From the NCBI GenBank assembly GCA_033060915.1, contig CM065393.1, forward strand, positions 9,200,001 through 9,264,000: DNA of 64,000 nt, written 5' to 3'. Shown here one piece after another: positions 21,701 to 32,468 of the stretch. Position numbers and translations under genes: made by a program. The notes below the pieces were generated by a model. The model saw only the letters and a program-made list of their open reading frames with translations. It ran no database searches and was not told the origin of the DNA. The DNA comes from Euryodendron excelsum (lineage: Eukaryota > Streptophyta > Magnoliopsida > Ericales > Pentaphylacaceae). How positions within the stretch are numbered: the first letter of the stretch is position 1; the number at the start of each line of letters is the position of its first letter.

Positions 21701-22020
21701 AAAAGTGCTAAATATTTTCCAAAGGTTGCCAAACAACCTGTTTTCTTAAAAACCCTCTCTTGAGGATGTTTTCCAAAATTGTTTTCCAAAAACCCTAAGT
21801 GTAGTTTTCGGATTATGCTTAGTTTTTAGGTGACCTAACTCACCTTAATCAAGTTAGGTGGCGACTCCAAATCTTTTCTAAAAGCCCTTTATTCAAAATC
21901 AATTTTTAATTCAAACCTAGTCGCACTCATTCTTTTAAGAAGGTGAGTTCTAACGAGAGAGTACAGTATTTTTCCCGCTTGTGTGAGTATTCCTCGAGTG
22001 CGAAAAATCTAGGCGCAACA

Positions 22021-22198
22021 TGCTCTTAAGGGCATTTTGGTCATTTTGCCTCTATTTGGGCCCAAAGGACCTGCAGAGTGATTGATTGACAAGATTAGAC
22101 TTGAAAAGTTCATTTAGATTGGAATATGTCCATATTTACTTGAATACAAGTTTGGATGAACTGGAGACGGCCGAGCAGGTAAAAATAGAGTACTTATA
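22021..22198 (-). mobile_element. Inverted Ogre-like LTR, tip piece
   Basis: The minus strand from 22198 matches the first 180 bases of the LTRs: ATAAGTACTC for TGTAAGCACC, then GCTCGGCCGTCTCC, then AATAGAGGCAAAATGACC. It continues exactly where 3121 (minus) resumes, at the GGGCATTG word, so both pieces were one LTR before element A arrived. Confidence 0.85.
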
Positions 22199-22272
22199 AT
22201 ATCTTTTACTTTATATATATTATATTATTTTTTATTATTATAATATATATATGTATTATGTATATTGTATGT

Positions 22273-22309
<37 letters not shown>

Positions 22310-23454
22310 CGGTGTGTGCAGGTGAAGAACACAAAGGTAAGGCCGCTGACACGAAGACACAAGGACAAGAAGAAAAGAAGAAAAGAAGAAGAAAAGAAAA
22401 GAAACGAAGGAAGAAAGAAAGGAGGAGGAAAAAGATAAATATATATATATATATATGTGTGTGCTCTCCTTCTCTCGGCTATAAAAAGATAAGGAGAGCC
22501 GGCGCCTCCCGGGGGAGGGGCAGGGGTGTGATGAGAGTAAAGAGTTAGACAGCTATTCAGCTAAAAGCTCTCTCTTTCATTTTCTTTTAGTCAGTTAGTT
22601 TGTTAGTAGTTGTTCAGTCAATTAATTTTTCAATCTTTTCCTTACCGTCATTCTGTTGTAATAAACCTTTTTACTTATAAAGTTAGTTTTCAAGCAATGT
22701 CTTTTCAATAATTTGAGTACCTAGTTTAATTCTGAAAGTCAATTGTGAAGATCATCTGAGGATCTTGGAATATCAATGGAGGTAATTGAGTTTTCATTGT
22801 TTATATTTAAAATATTTCAATTCTTAGTAATTAAATTCTAAATTTTTGAGAAAACTCATATTCTTGACTAAGTTTGGTAATTTCTATACACAAATCTTAA
22901 TTTAGTATAGTTATTACACAAATCGATGATATGAATCTCTTATTTTAATTTTATTATTCTAGATTTAATTATTATGAAATTTCTATTCTAAAAGCTAAAT
23001 ATTCCAAATCAAAGGCTCAAGACGAAGCCAATGATTCGAGTTATAAAACCTCCGTTGAAATTTTGAATGAATCAGGTGATCAGATCAATTAGATCTAAAA
23101 CCGTTTTATTAAATTTTATTTAACGTCTAGTTTCACAACAATCAAATCTCCCAAAAACATTTATTTTATTTTGGTTACCATTATCTACAGCACTTGTCCT
23201 AACTCATTGTTACTCTTCGAGGTGAAATTCAAACTGGTCGGCTTAGATTTCAACTTAAATCATTGCAACACTACGATGTTTAGCGTGACTTAGTGGGTAT
23301 CTAATCTTTTACCGTAAGTGAATTTTAGCACTTAATTTTACATATTCTGTTATCCGTTCTCTATAGATTGACTCTGATCTTACTAGATTTTGTTTACTGC
23401 TTCGCTACACCTACACTTGGGTGTTAATAGATTATCATATTTTGGGTGTAGTCA
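22199..23454 (+). repeat. 5' LTR of the Athila-like element, 5'-truncated
   Basis: From about 22199 it matches 32695-33672. The first 226 bases of the 3' LTR have no match here. It contains a GT microsatellite (22285-22309), a purine-rich run (22364-22436), a TATA box (22480) and about 250 bp around it that the 3' LTR has lost. It ends GTAGTCA before the PBS. Confidence 0.8.
22480..22487 (+). promoter_or_regulatory. TATA box of the Athila-like 5' LTR
   Basis: TATAAAAA in CGGCTATAAAAAGATAAGG, followed by a GC-rich stretch with GGCGCC at 22501. The 3' LTR lacks this segment. Confidence 0.6.
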
Positions 23455-23461
23455 AGTATTT

Positions 23462-23479
23462 TAGTGTCGTTGTTGGGGA
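23462..23479 (+). promoter_or_regulatory. Primer-binding site of the Athila-like element (tRNA-Asp type)
   Basis: TAGTGTCGTTGTTGGGGA, seven bases after the LTR end. It differs from the complement of the tRNA-Asp 3' end only by five transitions, the pattern expected of methylated-cytosine decay. Confidence 0.75.
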
Positions 23480-24657
23480 ATGGCTTTAATAAAATCATGC
23501 AAAAAAATAAAAATATTCAAAAAATAAAAATAAAAATAAAAATAAGAATAATTTAAAAATTCAAAATAAAAATAAAAAATTCAAAATTCAAAATAAAAAA
23601 ATTCAAAATTCAAAAATTGAAAAAACTAATAGCTTTTCGGATTTAAGGACAATTGACTGCTTATCTACCTTGACGAAGGAATTGGAAGGTGTATACCAAC
23701 TGATAAGTGGTCTATGCTCACTTATTACTTCGTTCCATTGCTAATATGTATATTTGTATATATTTAGTTCTTTTTTTATTATTATTATTATTATTTTGTG
23801 GTTAACCTCTTTAGTTGACATACTCGCCTACTGCTAGACAAAGCCAGTCAAGTTAGTTACCATATTTTCTGTTTTTCTTTTTCTTTTAACCCATCTAACT
23901 CATCTAACTTACTAACTATTTAACATTTTCTTTTATTTAGTGGATAACCAATGTTGGTTACCATTATAACATTTTATATTTTACACTTTTTTTTAAATCT
24001 TTCTTTTTCTTTTTCTTTGTAGTTTACCTTTTCAGTTAATTCACCGCCTATTTAGGTCGGCGCCACTCAATATGGTGACCACATAGCTTTATATATATAT
24101 ATATATTTTTTAATTATTATGGATAATCTTGTTTCGAGCTAATTCACCACCTATTTAAGTCGGCGCCGCTCACTAAGGTTATCATAATATTGTTACTAAC
24201 GGACTAACTTGTGTTTCTTTTGTTATTTTTGTGTGCATGTATTTTAGTATATTGTTGTAATTTTTTTTTATTTTTCTTTTCTTTTATTTTTTTTTATTAT
24301 TATTTTTTTTTAGTATCTCTTGTCATTAGCCGACTCCAGAAGTGCCACGATTCAGTCGTTACTCTACCCGTATCCCTCCAGGTAGGTGACCTTCTATTTT
24401 CTCAGCTCTAAGAGTTGTCAATACTGTTTTTCTTCTCATCCCCATTTTGTCAGCGGCCCACTTGGGTTTTTGGCCCGACATTCTGACTTGTAAGGTCTGT
24501 GTTTATGTTTCGGGATGGATTCATTAGGGATGTGCACGGATGATTGGTGAGCATTGACTCTTGTAGTGATTTTTCTCCCACCTTCTGTACTCTTTCTCCA
24601 TTTAGGACTCTTGTTCCAAATATTTAGTTAGTTAACTGAGGTCCTAGTTCTATCCTA
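23480..24657 (+). other. Leader of the Athila-like element
   Basis: No gene. AT-rich, with AAATAAAAATA runs (23515-23620) and a T-rich run (24240-24315). A 46-bp block with AATTCACC(G/A)CCTATTTA and TCGGCGCC is duplicated about 103 bp apart (24035-24080 and 24138-24183). Confidence 0.6.
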
Positions 24658-26400
24658 ATGGCAGAAGAATTTGTTCATTAAACACTTGGGAATCCCAACC
24701 CGCCAAATCCAAATAATGTACCTAAAGGTAGGAGTATACATGGCGAGCCTCCCCATAGATCTCTCAGGGATTATTTGAATCCCGCTAGGCGCCTACCTCT
24801 TGATTGTTCTTCCTGCGCATCACACAACGATGACTTTAAAGCCGGGAATGACCCATCTAATAAATCCATTTCATGGTTTTGATTCTGAAAAATCATGTCA
24901 GTACATAAAAGATTTTAAGGACTTATGCTCTATGTTGTTCGATAATTCTTACCCAAGGGAAGTTATACTTTTGAAACTCTTCCCGTTTTCTCTCAAAGAC
25001 AATGCCAAGACATGGTTCAATTCATTGAGTCCTAAGTTTATTCATTCTTGGCAAGATCTTCAGACATAATTCTTGAAAAAATTCTTCCCTGAGCATAAAA
25101 CTGAGGTGATTCGTTGCCAAATCTCTTAATTTGCCCCTGTGTGTAGTGAATCGTTCTTCCAATGTTGGAAGATATTCAAAGATTTGTTAAGTGCTTGTCT
25201 ACATCATGGTTTCACTAATTGGCATATCATAAATACTTTCTATTAATCATTGACTCCACAACTGAAGCGATTCATTGAGTCTATGTGCGCAGGGACTTTG
25301 TATGACAAAGACCCATTTGAAGCATATGACTTATTTAATTACTTAGTGAATTTGGTCAGAGATTAGGCCACAACTGGAAGCTAAAATCATAAGTCTAAGC
25401 CTATGGTAACAGTTCAGCTTAATCAAGTGGATGATCTAAATGCTAGAATAGTTGCACTTACTTGAAAGTTAGAAGCCATAGAGACAAGCAAGGGCAATGT
25501 TATGAATAGTGAGTCTCCCAAGGAAGAGTTGTTTAATGTGTGATACAATGGAACATGAAACTACTACATATCCAATTATACCAGGTTTCAAGGAGGCCTT
25601 ACATGGCCAAGCCAATGCAGTTGGCCAATATCGGCGTACATATAGTGACCAACGAGTTGGGGGAACCCTTTCTCGAATACATATAACCCTAAATGGCGAA
25701 ATCACCTAAACTTTGAGTGGAGAAATGAGGGTCCTTCGAATCTTAAAGCATTCCAAGGAAGACCTCAGAACCCTCAACCTTTCCAATTCTAACCTGTTGA
25801 AGCTCAACAATCCATGCCTTTCCAACCCTAACCTAATACATATCAAACCCCTCACAGGAGATCTTTAGAAGATAATGTTTCATCAATTAAAAAATAATAT
25901 GAGAGCAGTCAATAATAGGGTGGATAGGCAGGACAAGGTGTTAAACCAACACACTAGGATGTTGGAGGACATAGCAAAGCAAATGTCTAACTTGACACAA
26001 GTTTTGATTCAACAAGTGTCTAGGAGATTTCCATCTCAACCGCAACCAAATACAAATCCTCCAAAGTAAGTAAACATGACCAAAGTGAGGACTAATCCTC
26101 AATCCAGTCATGAACAAATCCAATCCATTATAACCCTGAGGAGTGGAAAAATCATTGATAAAACCATTCCACCTAGAAAGGAAACTCTTAAGGTTAGTGA
26201 TGAAGGAAATAGAGATGTGAGAGAACAAGAAAGAGAAAAAGAAAGTTGAGCCAGTTTTAGAGATAACTAGAGCATCTGAAGATGAAGGCATTGATGTTGT
26301 AAAATATACCCCCTTTCCTCATAGATTGGCTAAACCAAAATATGAGCTTCTGAATTCTAAAATTTATGAAATGTTTAAGCAAGTCAATGTCAACATTCCA
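24658..26400 (+). pseudogene. gag: Athila-like gag remnant
   Basis: ATG 24658 (MAEEFVH) is followed at once by a stop, and the frame shifts before 24800. The capsid core is clear at 24830-25070 (LINPFHGFDSEKSCQYIKDF, ILLKLFPFSLKDNAKTWFNS). Further on, RLMCDTMEHETTTYPIIPGF (25520-25600) is a damaged zinc-knuckle region, 25875-26069 is a helical stretch, and ITLRSGKI (about 26133) is the motif typical of Athila/Tat gag ends. At least six stops or frameshifts interrupt it. Confidence 0.82.
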
Positions 26401-26965
26401 ATCTTAGATGCCATTAAGTAAATTTCCTCCTATACCAAGTTCTTGAAGGGCTTGTGTACTGTGAAAAAGAGGTTGCATGTCAAGGAAACTGCTTTCATGA
26501 ATGAGAGCCAAAGTACGATTTTGCAATGTAAGTCCCCACCGAAATGTAAAGACTCCGGTTGTCCTACTATTTTATATAGGGGGAAATAAGATAAATTGAG
26601 CCCTTCTGGTTCTAAGAGCAAGTGTTAATCTACTTCCTTATTCGGTTTATCAACAACTCAGATTAGGTAAGTTGCGCCCTACACGTGTTACCTTACAACT
26701 AGCTGACAGATCTATTAAGGTTCCTAGGGGTATTTTGGAGGATGTTCTCATTCAAATAGATAAGTTTTAATATCCAGTGAGTTTCATTGTGCTAGATACA
26801 CAACCAGTTGAGATCATTTGTGCTCATTCCTAAATTCCTATTATCTTAGGACGACCATTCCTAGCCACGTGTAATGTCGTAATCCATTGTAGAAATGGGC
26901 TTTTAAAGTTGTCATTTGGGAACGTCAAGATGAATATCTTTTTAGTTAGAAAACAACCAATAGAG
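26401..26965 (+). pseudogene. Athila-like protease remnant with lost active site
   Basis: Retropepsin-type domain: LRASVNLLPYSVYQQLRLG, then TLQLADRSIKVPRGILEDVL, then IPIILGRPFLATCN, the usual order. The catalytic Asp of the D-(L/T)-G-A triplet is replaced: the codons at about 26604-26618 read V-L-R-A-S, so both Asp and Gly are gone. Stops at TAA 26768 and TAA 26832 also break it. Confidence 0.8.
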
Positions 26966-27265
26966 TATGAGGACATCAAAGAAATAGACTGCATTGAGTC
27001 TATTGTACAAGAGTACTTTAAGAGTGAATTTTTTGAGGATCCTATAGAAAAGGCTCTTGTTTCAAGCAAGCCACATGACTGGTTAGATTGTGACCATGTG
27101 AGATCTAGAGACACAATTATTAGAAGGATAGAGAGAGAACAATGTATGCAAGTGGGTCACTGGACCCCATCATTTGAGCCTCTAATTTCTAGTGCATAAA
27201 GCCTGTCCCTTCTGAACAAAAAGCACCCACTTCAAAAAGAAAACCTTTACCATCTATATTGAAGT

Positions 27266-28906
27266 ATGTATTCTTTGGTGAAGGTGAGTCTTATCCTGTT
27301 GATATATCCTCTAACCTGTCTGAAGGCCAAGAGAAGGAGCCTTGTGAAAGTGCTAAAGAATCATAGAAAAGCCTTAGGTTGGACCATTACAGACCTTCAC
27401 GGTATTAGTTCTCTTGTATACACACATTGCATATATCTTAAGGAAGAGTCTAAAATGGTGCATGAAATGCAAAGGCATTTAAATCCCAACATGAAAGAAG
27501 TTGTGAGAGGAGAAGTATTTAAGCTTCTCGATGAGGGTATCATATACCCCATCTCTAATTCAAAGTGGGTTAGTCCAATCCAAGTTATTCCTAAGAAATC
27601 TGGAGTCACTGTAATCCAAAATGAGAAAAATGAACTAGTGCCCACTAGCATTCAAACTGGGTGGCGCATGTGCATTGATTACCATCGACTAAATTTTGTT
27701 ACTAGAAAAGACCGTTTCTCACTCTCATTCTTAGACCAAGTCTTAGAACGAGTGGCAGGATGGGCCTTTTACTGTTTTTTAGGTAGGTACTCTGGGTACA
27801 ATCAAATTGAAATTGCCCCACAAGATCAGGATAAAATGACTTTCACATGTCCTTTTGGTACTTGCGCATACAAAAGAATGTCATTTGGCTTGTGCAATGC
27901 ACTGGCCACCTTTCAAAGGTGCATGAGAGTTTCTTTAGTGATATGGTGGAGAGATTCTTGGAAGTCTTCATGGATGATTTTTCTGTGTATAGAGATACCT
28001 ATGAGAGTTGTATGAAACACCTTGAGAAGGTGTTAGAAAGATGTGAGGAGAGTAACCCTATCCTAAATTAGGAAAAGTGCCATTTCATGGTGACACAAGG
28101 TATAGTGCTTGGGCACTTTGTGTCTAGCAAGGGGATTGAGGTAGAGAAAGCTAAAGTTGAACTAATCTAGATACTACCTACTCTTAGAATTGTGAAAGAC
28201 ATTTGATATTTCCTTAGGCATGCTGTTTTGTACTGGTGATTCATAATAGGATTTAGTGCCATCTCTTGTCTAATGTGTCATCTATAATCAAAAGATGTTT
28301 CATTTGAATGGAAGTCTAAATGCCAAGAAGCTTTCAACAAGCTTAAAGAGTTGTTGACAACTGCACCTATCATTCGGTCACTCGATTAGTCATCACTTTT
28401 CGAATTGATGTGTGATGCTAGTGATTATACTGTAGGAGCAATTTTGGGACAGAGAGTGGACAAGAAACCCTATGTTATCTATTATGCAAGAAAAACCTTG
28501 AATGAAGCCCAATCGAACTATACCACAATTGAAAAGGACCTCCTTGCAGTCGTTTTTGCTTTAGATAAATTTTGATCGTACTTGATAGGGTCATTAGTCA
28601 TCATATTTACTGACCATTCTGCGCTAAAGTACTTGCTTACCAAGGCTGATACAAAGCCACGCCTCGTGTTGGATTCTTTTGTTACAAGAGTTTCACATTG
28701 AAATTCGAGACAAGAAAGGGGTAGAGAATGTAGTTGCTGACCATTTGTCACAGCTCCCTACTGATGGGAAAGCCAAAGATACTCTCCCTATCAATAAGTA
28801 TTTTCTGGATGAGCATCTTTTCCAAATCCAAGCACTTTCTCAAGCCACTATTCCATGGTTCGCTGATATAACCAACTTTTTGGCTACTGGCAAGATACCG
28901 TCACAT
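27266..28906 (+). pseudogene. Athila-like reverse transcriptase and RNase H remnant
   Basis: Open from 27266 through the RT palm (VVRGEVFKLLDEGIIYPISN, WRMCIDYHRLN). The motif normally LDGYSGYNQ reads LGRYSGYNQ at about 27780, losing the first catalytic Asp. A frameshift near 27920 moves the frame before FMDDFSVY (27968-27991), whose two Asp remain. The RNase H part (ELMCDASDYTVGAILGQ, TDHSALKYLL) spans about 28320-28650 with stops at 28387 and 28575, and a frameshift near 28670 precedes the tail KKGVENVVADHLSQLP. Confidence 0.85.
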
Positions 28907-28942
28907 TAGTCTTACTTCGGTAAATGAAAATTCTTTAAAAAT

Positions 28943-30123
28943 ATGAGGTATTTCTTCTGGGATGATCCGTACTTGTTCAAGTATTGTCCCAATCAAATAA
29001 TTCATCGGTGTATCCCCAATAATGAGTTTCAATTTGTTATGGAGTTCTGTCACTCCTATGCTTGTGATGGGCACTTTAGTTTAAAAAAGACGGTTACAAA
29101 GATTTTGCAATCTAGCTTATATTGGCCAACCATGTTTCGTGATGTTCATACTTTTTACACATCCTGTGATAGGTGTTAACGACTAAAAAGTCTGACTATA
29201 AGGCACATGATGCCTTTCAACCCCATTTTTACTCTTGAGATATTTGATTGTTGGGGTATTGATTTCATGAGGCCATTCCCTAGTTCGTTTGGATTACTTT
29301 ACATTCTTGTGGCCATTGACTATGTGTCTAAATAAGTGGAGGCCATTGCCTCTGGCACTAATGATCACTATGTGGTAGTCCGATTCTTAAAAAAGCACAT
29401 ATGTTTTAGCTTTGGTATGCCTCGAGCTATCATTAGCGATGGTGGTTCTCATTTCTGCAATAAACTCATTGGAATGTTAATGCAAAAGTATGGGGTCATT
29501 CACAAGGTTAGTACACCTTATCATCCCCAAACTAGTGGCCAAGTTAAGTTAGCTGACCGGGAGATTAAACACATTCTTGAGAAAACTGTTAATCCTAACC
29601 GTAAGGACTGGTCCTTAAGGTTAATGGATACACTCTGGGCTTATAAAACTGCTTACAAAACTGTGTTAGATGCTTCTCCTTAAAGGCTTATGTATGAAAA
29701 ATCATGTCACCTTCCGGTGGAAATTGAGTACAAAGCTTATTGGGTTATTCGTCAATTTAATGAGAACATAGATGTGGCCAGCCAAACTAGGAAGCTACAA
29801 CTCAATGAACTTAAGGAACTCCAAAATGATGCCTATGAGAATGCGAAGATCTCTAAGGCCAAGATGAAAACATTCAATGACCAGCACATCCTTCGTAAGA
29901 CTTTTTAGGTCAATCAAAAAGTATTACTTTACAATTTCCGATTACACTTGTTTCCATGCAAATTGAAAAGTAAGTGGTCTAGACCTTATGTGGTAAGAAA
30001 TGTGTCAAATTTCAACAATGGGAATGTTTTTAAAGTCAATGGGCAAAGACTGAAGCCCTACTTGGAGAACTTTGTAAGTTTGATTGAAAGTGAGGATCTT
30101 ATGGATCCACCATTGCTTGAGTA
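28943..30123 (+). pseudogene. Athila-like integrase remnant
   Basis: Zinc-binding N-terminal part (CHSYACDGHFSLKKT ... SLYWPTMFRDVHTF ... CDRC, 29045-29179), core with WGIDF (about 29255) and IISDGGSHF (29430-29455), and a C-terminal part to about 30123 ([16 protein letters not shown]). The third catalytic residue is replaced: the motif normally SGQVE reads SGQVK at about 29542. Stops occur at 29177, 29333, 29681 and 29906. Confidence 0.85.
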
Positions 30124-30464
30124 GAAGCAACACCCAATCAATTTGTACAGTTAGTTTAGTCTATTTATTCGTTTTGGTTGCGAGTTTATCTTTAGTTGGA
30201 GGGAAGGGACCTTTCTTCCCACCCTTTCCCTTCAATTTTTGCCTCGTGGCCATAGCTGTTATCTAGATGAGGGGGAGGGACACGTTCGTTTTTTTTATAT
30301 TTGTGTTATTATTTTCTATAGTTTTGTCTTTGTGATCAACAAACATTAAAGAACTGAATAGTGTCATGACTTCTCATATAGATGGTTGAGTGCTTACATT
30401 TGCAAGTTGCATCTTCCGTATATTTTCATTTGGTATCAGGAGCGAGATAATTCGTCGTGCAAAG

Positions 30465-30770
30465 ATGGTGAGGAGAGCTGAGCTCCAAGAGGAACAACCT
30501 CAATCTCTTACTGGTCGTAGTACTCTGGCTAGTAAGAGAATAGCAAAGAGATTAAATAGGTGTCACTGTTGTGCTAGACACACGTGTGTGGATAAAAATA
30601 GCAAAGGGAATAACCGACTAATATCAAGGAATCAAATGGTTTACTTAGATATTATTAAAGGGCGGGTAAATGCTGAGGCATTGAGAGGCCTTGGAATTAC
30701 CAGAACGGTAGACTATCTTGATTTTGATGTTAAAAGTTTGGCTCGACTTTGTAATGATTATTCTTCTTAG
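30465..30770 (+). CDS. Small basic protein downstream of Athila-like pol, unknown
   Basis: A 101-codon frame from ATG 30465 to TAG 30768, open while all neighbours are broken; the frame is also open upstream to 30390. The protein is rich in Arg and Lys (KRIAKRLNRCHCCARH) and has Cys/His residues in a C-H-C-C-A-R-H-T-C cluster, which could bind a metal or nucleic acid. I do not recognise a family. It sits where Athila elements carry an env-like gene, but nothing membrane-like is visible. TTTGGTATCAGGAGCGAGA, 36 bases before the ATG, resembles a tRNA-iMet PBS with one extra base, so it may be the start of another element's gag. It may also be chance. Confidence 0.4.
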   Translation: MVRRAELQEEQPQSLTGRSTLASKRIAKRLNRCHCCARHTCVDKNSKGNNRLISRNQMVYLDIIKGRVNAEALRGLGITRTVDYLDFDVKSLARLCNDYSS

Positions 30771-32455
30771 GGTGTGTTATGTTTGAGTGTTTTATTTGCA
30801 TGTTTATCTTTATTTGTAAATATGACTAACATTTATTTTGCAAATAAATTTTATTTTTTAAAAACAAAAAAAAAGCATGCGCAAGGTTGAGAAGTGTACA
30901 ATTTGAATGCACTTGAGATCTATAAAAAAGGTTTGCATGTCTTTTATAATTTTGTACAGTTTTATGTGAAATACAATTTTGAATTTTGAGGATTTGTTGA
31001 AACATGTTTTCATTCACCTTAGCATAATTTTTGTTTTATCCTTTCTTTTTAATACAATTGTAAGATTTTATCTTAACACATAGAAAGAGGCTATTTTACA
31101 TCACTTATTATCATATCCTGATAAATTTAGTAGTTTTACTTATTGTACAATCATCCTCATAAAAGTAGAGATTTTTTATAAGTGAGTTTTAAAACCAATT
31201 ACGCCTTTTCGGAGTGTTTATATTTACTCTTGATGAATTTTCTTTTCACATCACTCTTTCAATAACTCCATTATACTTGTATTTGACTCAATTGTTTGAA
31301 TTGCTTAGATAATTGAATATGTTGAATTCTTAGAATTTTGAGCTATTATGCACTTTCAAAATGAATCGAAGCCATTTTTGATTTTTTTGAGCCACAGATT
31401 TCTTTGTTAAAATAATTCTCTTGGAACCATTTTTAAGCTTATTTCTTTCTCTCTTGCTACATATATCATTTCTAAAGTTTCATCCCTAAAAATGAAAACA
31501 CGAGTATCTTCACTTGTGCAAGTTGAATTGAGAAACAGGATGATTTATTTGTAATATGAAAAAAAATTTAAAAAAATTAGCAACGAAGGAAAAGAAAAAC
31601 AAAGGAGAAAGGGAAGTAAAAAAAAAAAAAAAAAAAGAAAACGAAGAAGAAATGGAGGTTGTCTACTAAAATAAATAAATAATATCAAAATAGAAAAATT
31701 GAAGATATGTATTTATTGAGCATTTCATGTCTTGATCATACATGTTTTAAGCCTTTTATTATTTTTTTCTCCCTACCTTAAACCTCATGGCCAAGTTACA
31801 TCCTAAATAATGCCCTCGATGATTTGAAGTATACATTGCTTGTTCATTCACTCATTAAAGAATTCACATATCAATTGCTTGTGTGGTTTTAACATTGAGT
31901 ATTCTTTTATGGAGTTATGTCAAGTCGTCTCTCACTTTATATATTCAAATCATTTTTTTTATGTTGTCGGTTTTGATTTTTCATTACATTTACTCTGTTA
32001 CAAGAACAACCGGTGTGAGATGCCTATGTTCTTTCTTTCTAAGAGAATATCCAATGAGGTTGAATCAAAGCTTAAAGGATGTATATGTAGTTTCATGTTG
32101 TAATACTTTTCTTATCATGTAATAATCACACACACACACACACACAAAAGCTTCTCATATGTTGTTTTAAAATATTATCTTGCTTGTGTAATAATGAATA
32201 GGATATACAAAATATACTTGTGTTGTGATATATGTAATATTTTCTCCTCATTATTCTCACTTTACACCACATTTTAATGTTTGTGGGTACCATTACTGAA
32301 AACTCTCATGAGACACCACTCGTCCACTAGAAGTAACCTAGGGGTTTAAAAGCTTGGTGTATATGCTAAATGCACTCGTGGTTCCAACGAAAGTGGAACA
32401 TATATTTTTATCTTTTTAAATATGTTTATTTGTTTTACTAGGGACTAGCAAAAGC
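30771..32455 (+). other. Non-coding 3' region of the Athila-like element
   Basis: AT-rich, no gene recognised. A-rich runs near 31555-31640 and a CA microsatellite at 32127-32146. The last 120 bases (CTAGAAGTAACCTAGGGGTT, GTGGTTCCAACGAAAGTGG) look like the usual approach to an Athila polypurine tract. Confidence 0.55.
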
Positions 32456-32468
32456 TTAGTTGGGGGGT
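32456..32468 (+). promoter_or_regulatory. Polypurine tract of the Athila-like element
   Basis: CTTAGTTGGGGGGT-type run just before the 3' LTR start TGTGATTG; TTGGGGGG is the form seen in Athila/Tat elements. Confidence 0.65.

Larger units (their letters stand above)
3122..22020 (+). mobile_element. Element A: gag-only Ogre-like retrotransposon with antisense PMD gene
   Basis: Two LTRs of 5.2 and 5.0 kb flank an 8.7-kb internal region. After the 5' LTR comes a tRNA-Arg-type PBS (8309-8326), then a leader, a sense gag frame (9856-11862), conserved non-coding sequence, an antisense PMD gene (15679-13829) and a polypurine tract before the 3' LTR. No protease, reverse transcriptase or integrase motif is visible, so it must be mobilised in trans, as in gag-only (TR-GAG type) elements. 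Flanking 5-mers TGCCC (3117-3121) and TGCTC (22021-22025) are a probable target duplication with one transition. An 86-bp LTR sample compared by eye shows five differences, so the insertion is not recent. Confidence 0.88.
16990..22020 (+). repeat. 3' LTR of element A
   Basis: Starts TGTAAGCACCCC and ends AGGCGCAACA. It is colinear with the 5' LTR over its whole length, with scattered substitutions. It carries five 81-bp units rather than seven, four 157-bp modules (about 17857-18330), the palindrome block at 18594-18693, a TATA box at 18708, the G-poor tract and the double hairpin near 21123. It is followed at once by the remainder of the old inverted LTR. Confidence 0.92.

Noticed and set aside
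22258..22548. 96-codon open frame with Lys/Arg-rich run
   Set aside because: It is read from GT, purine-rich and AT microsatellites in the Athila-like 5' LTR.
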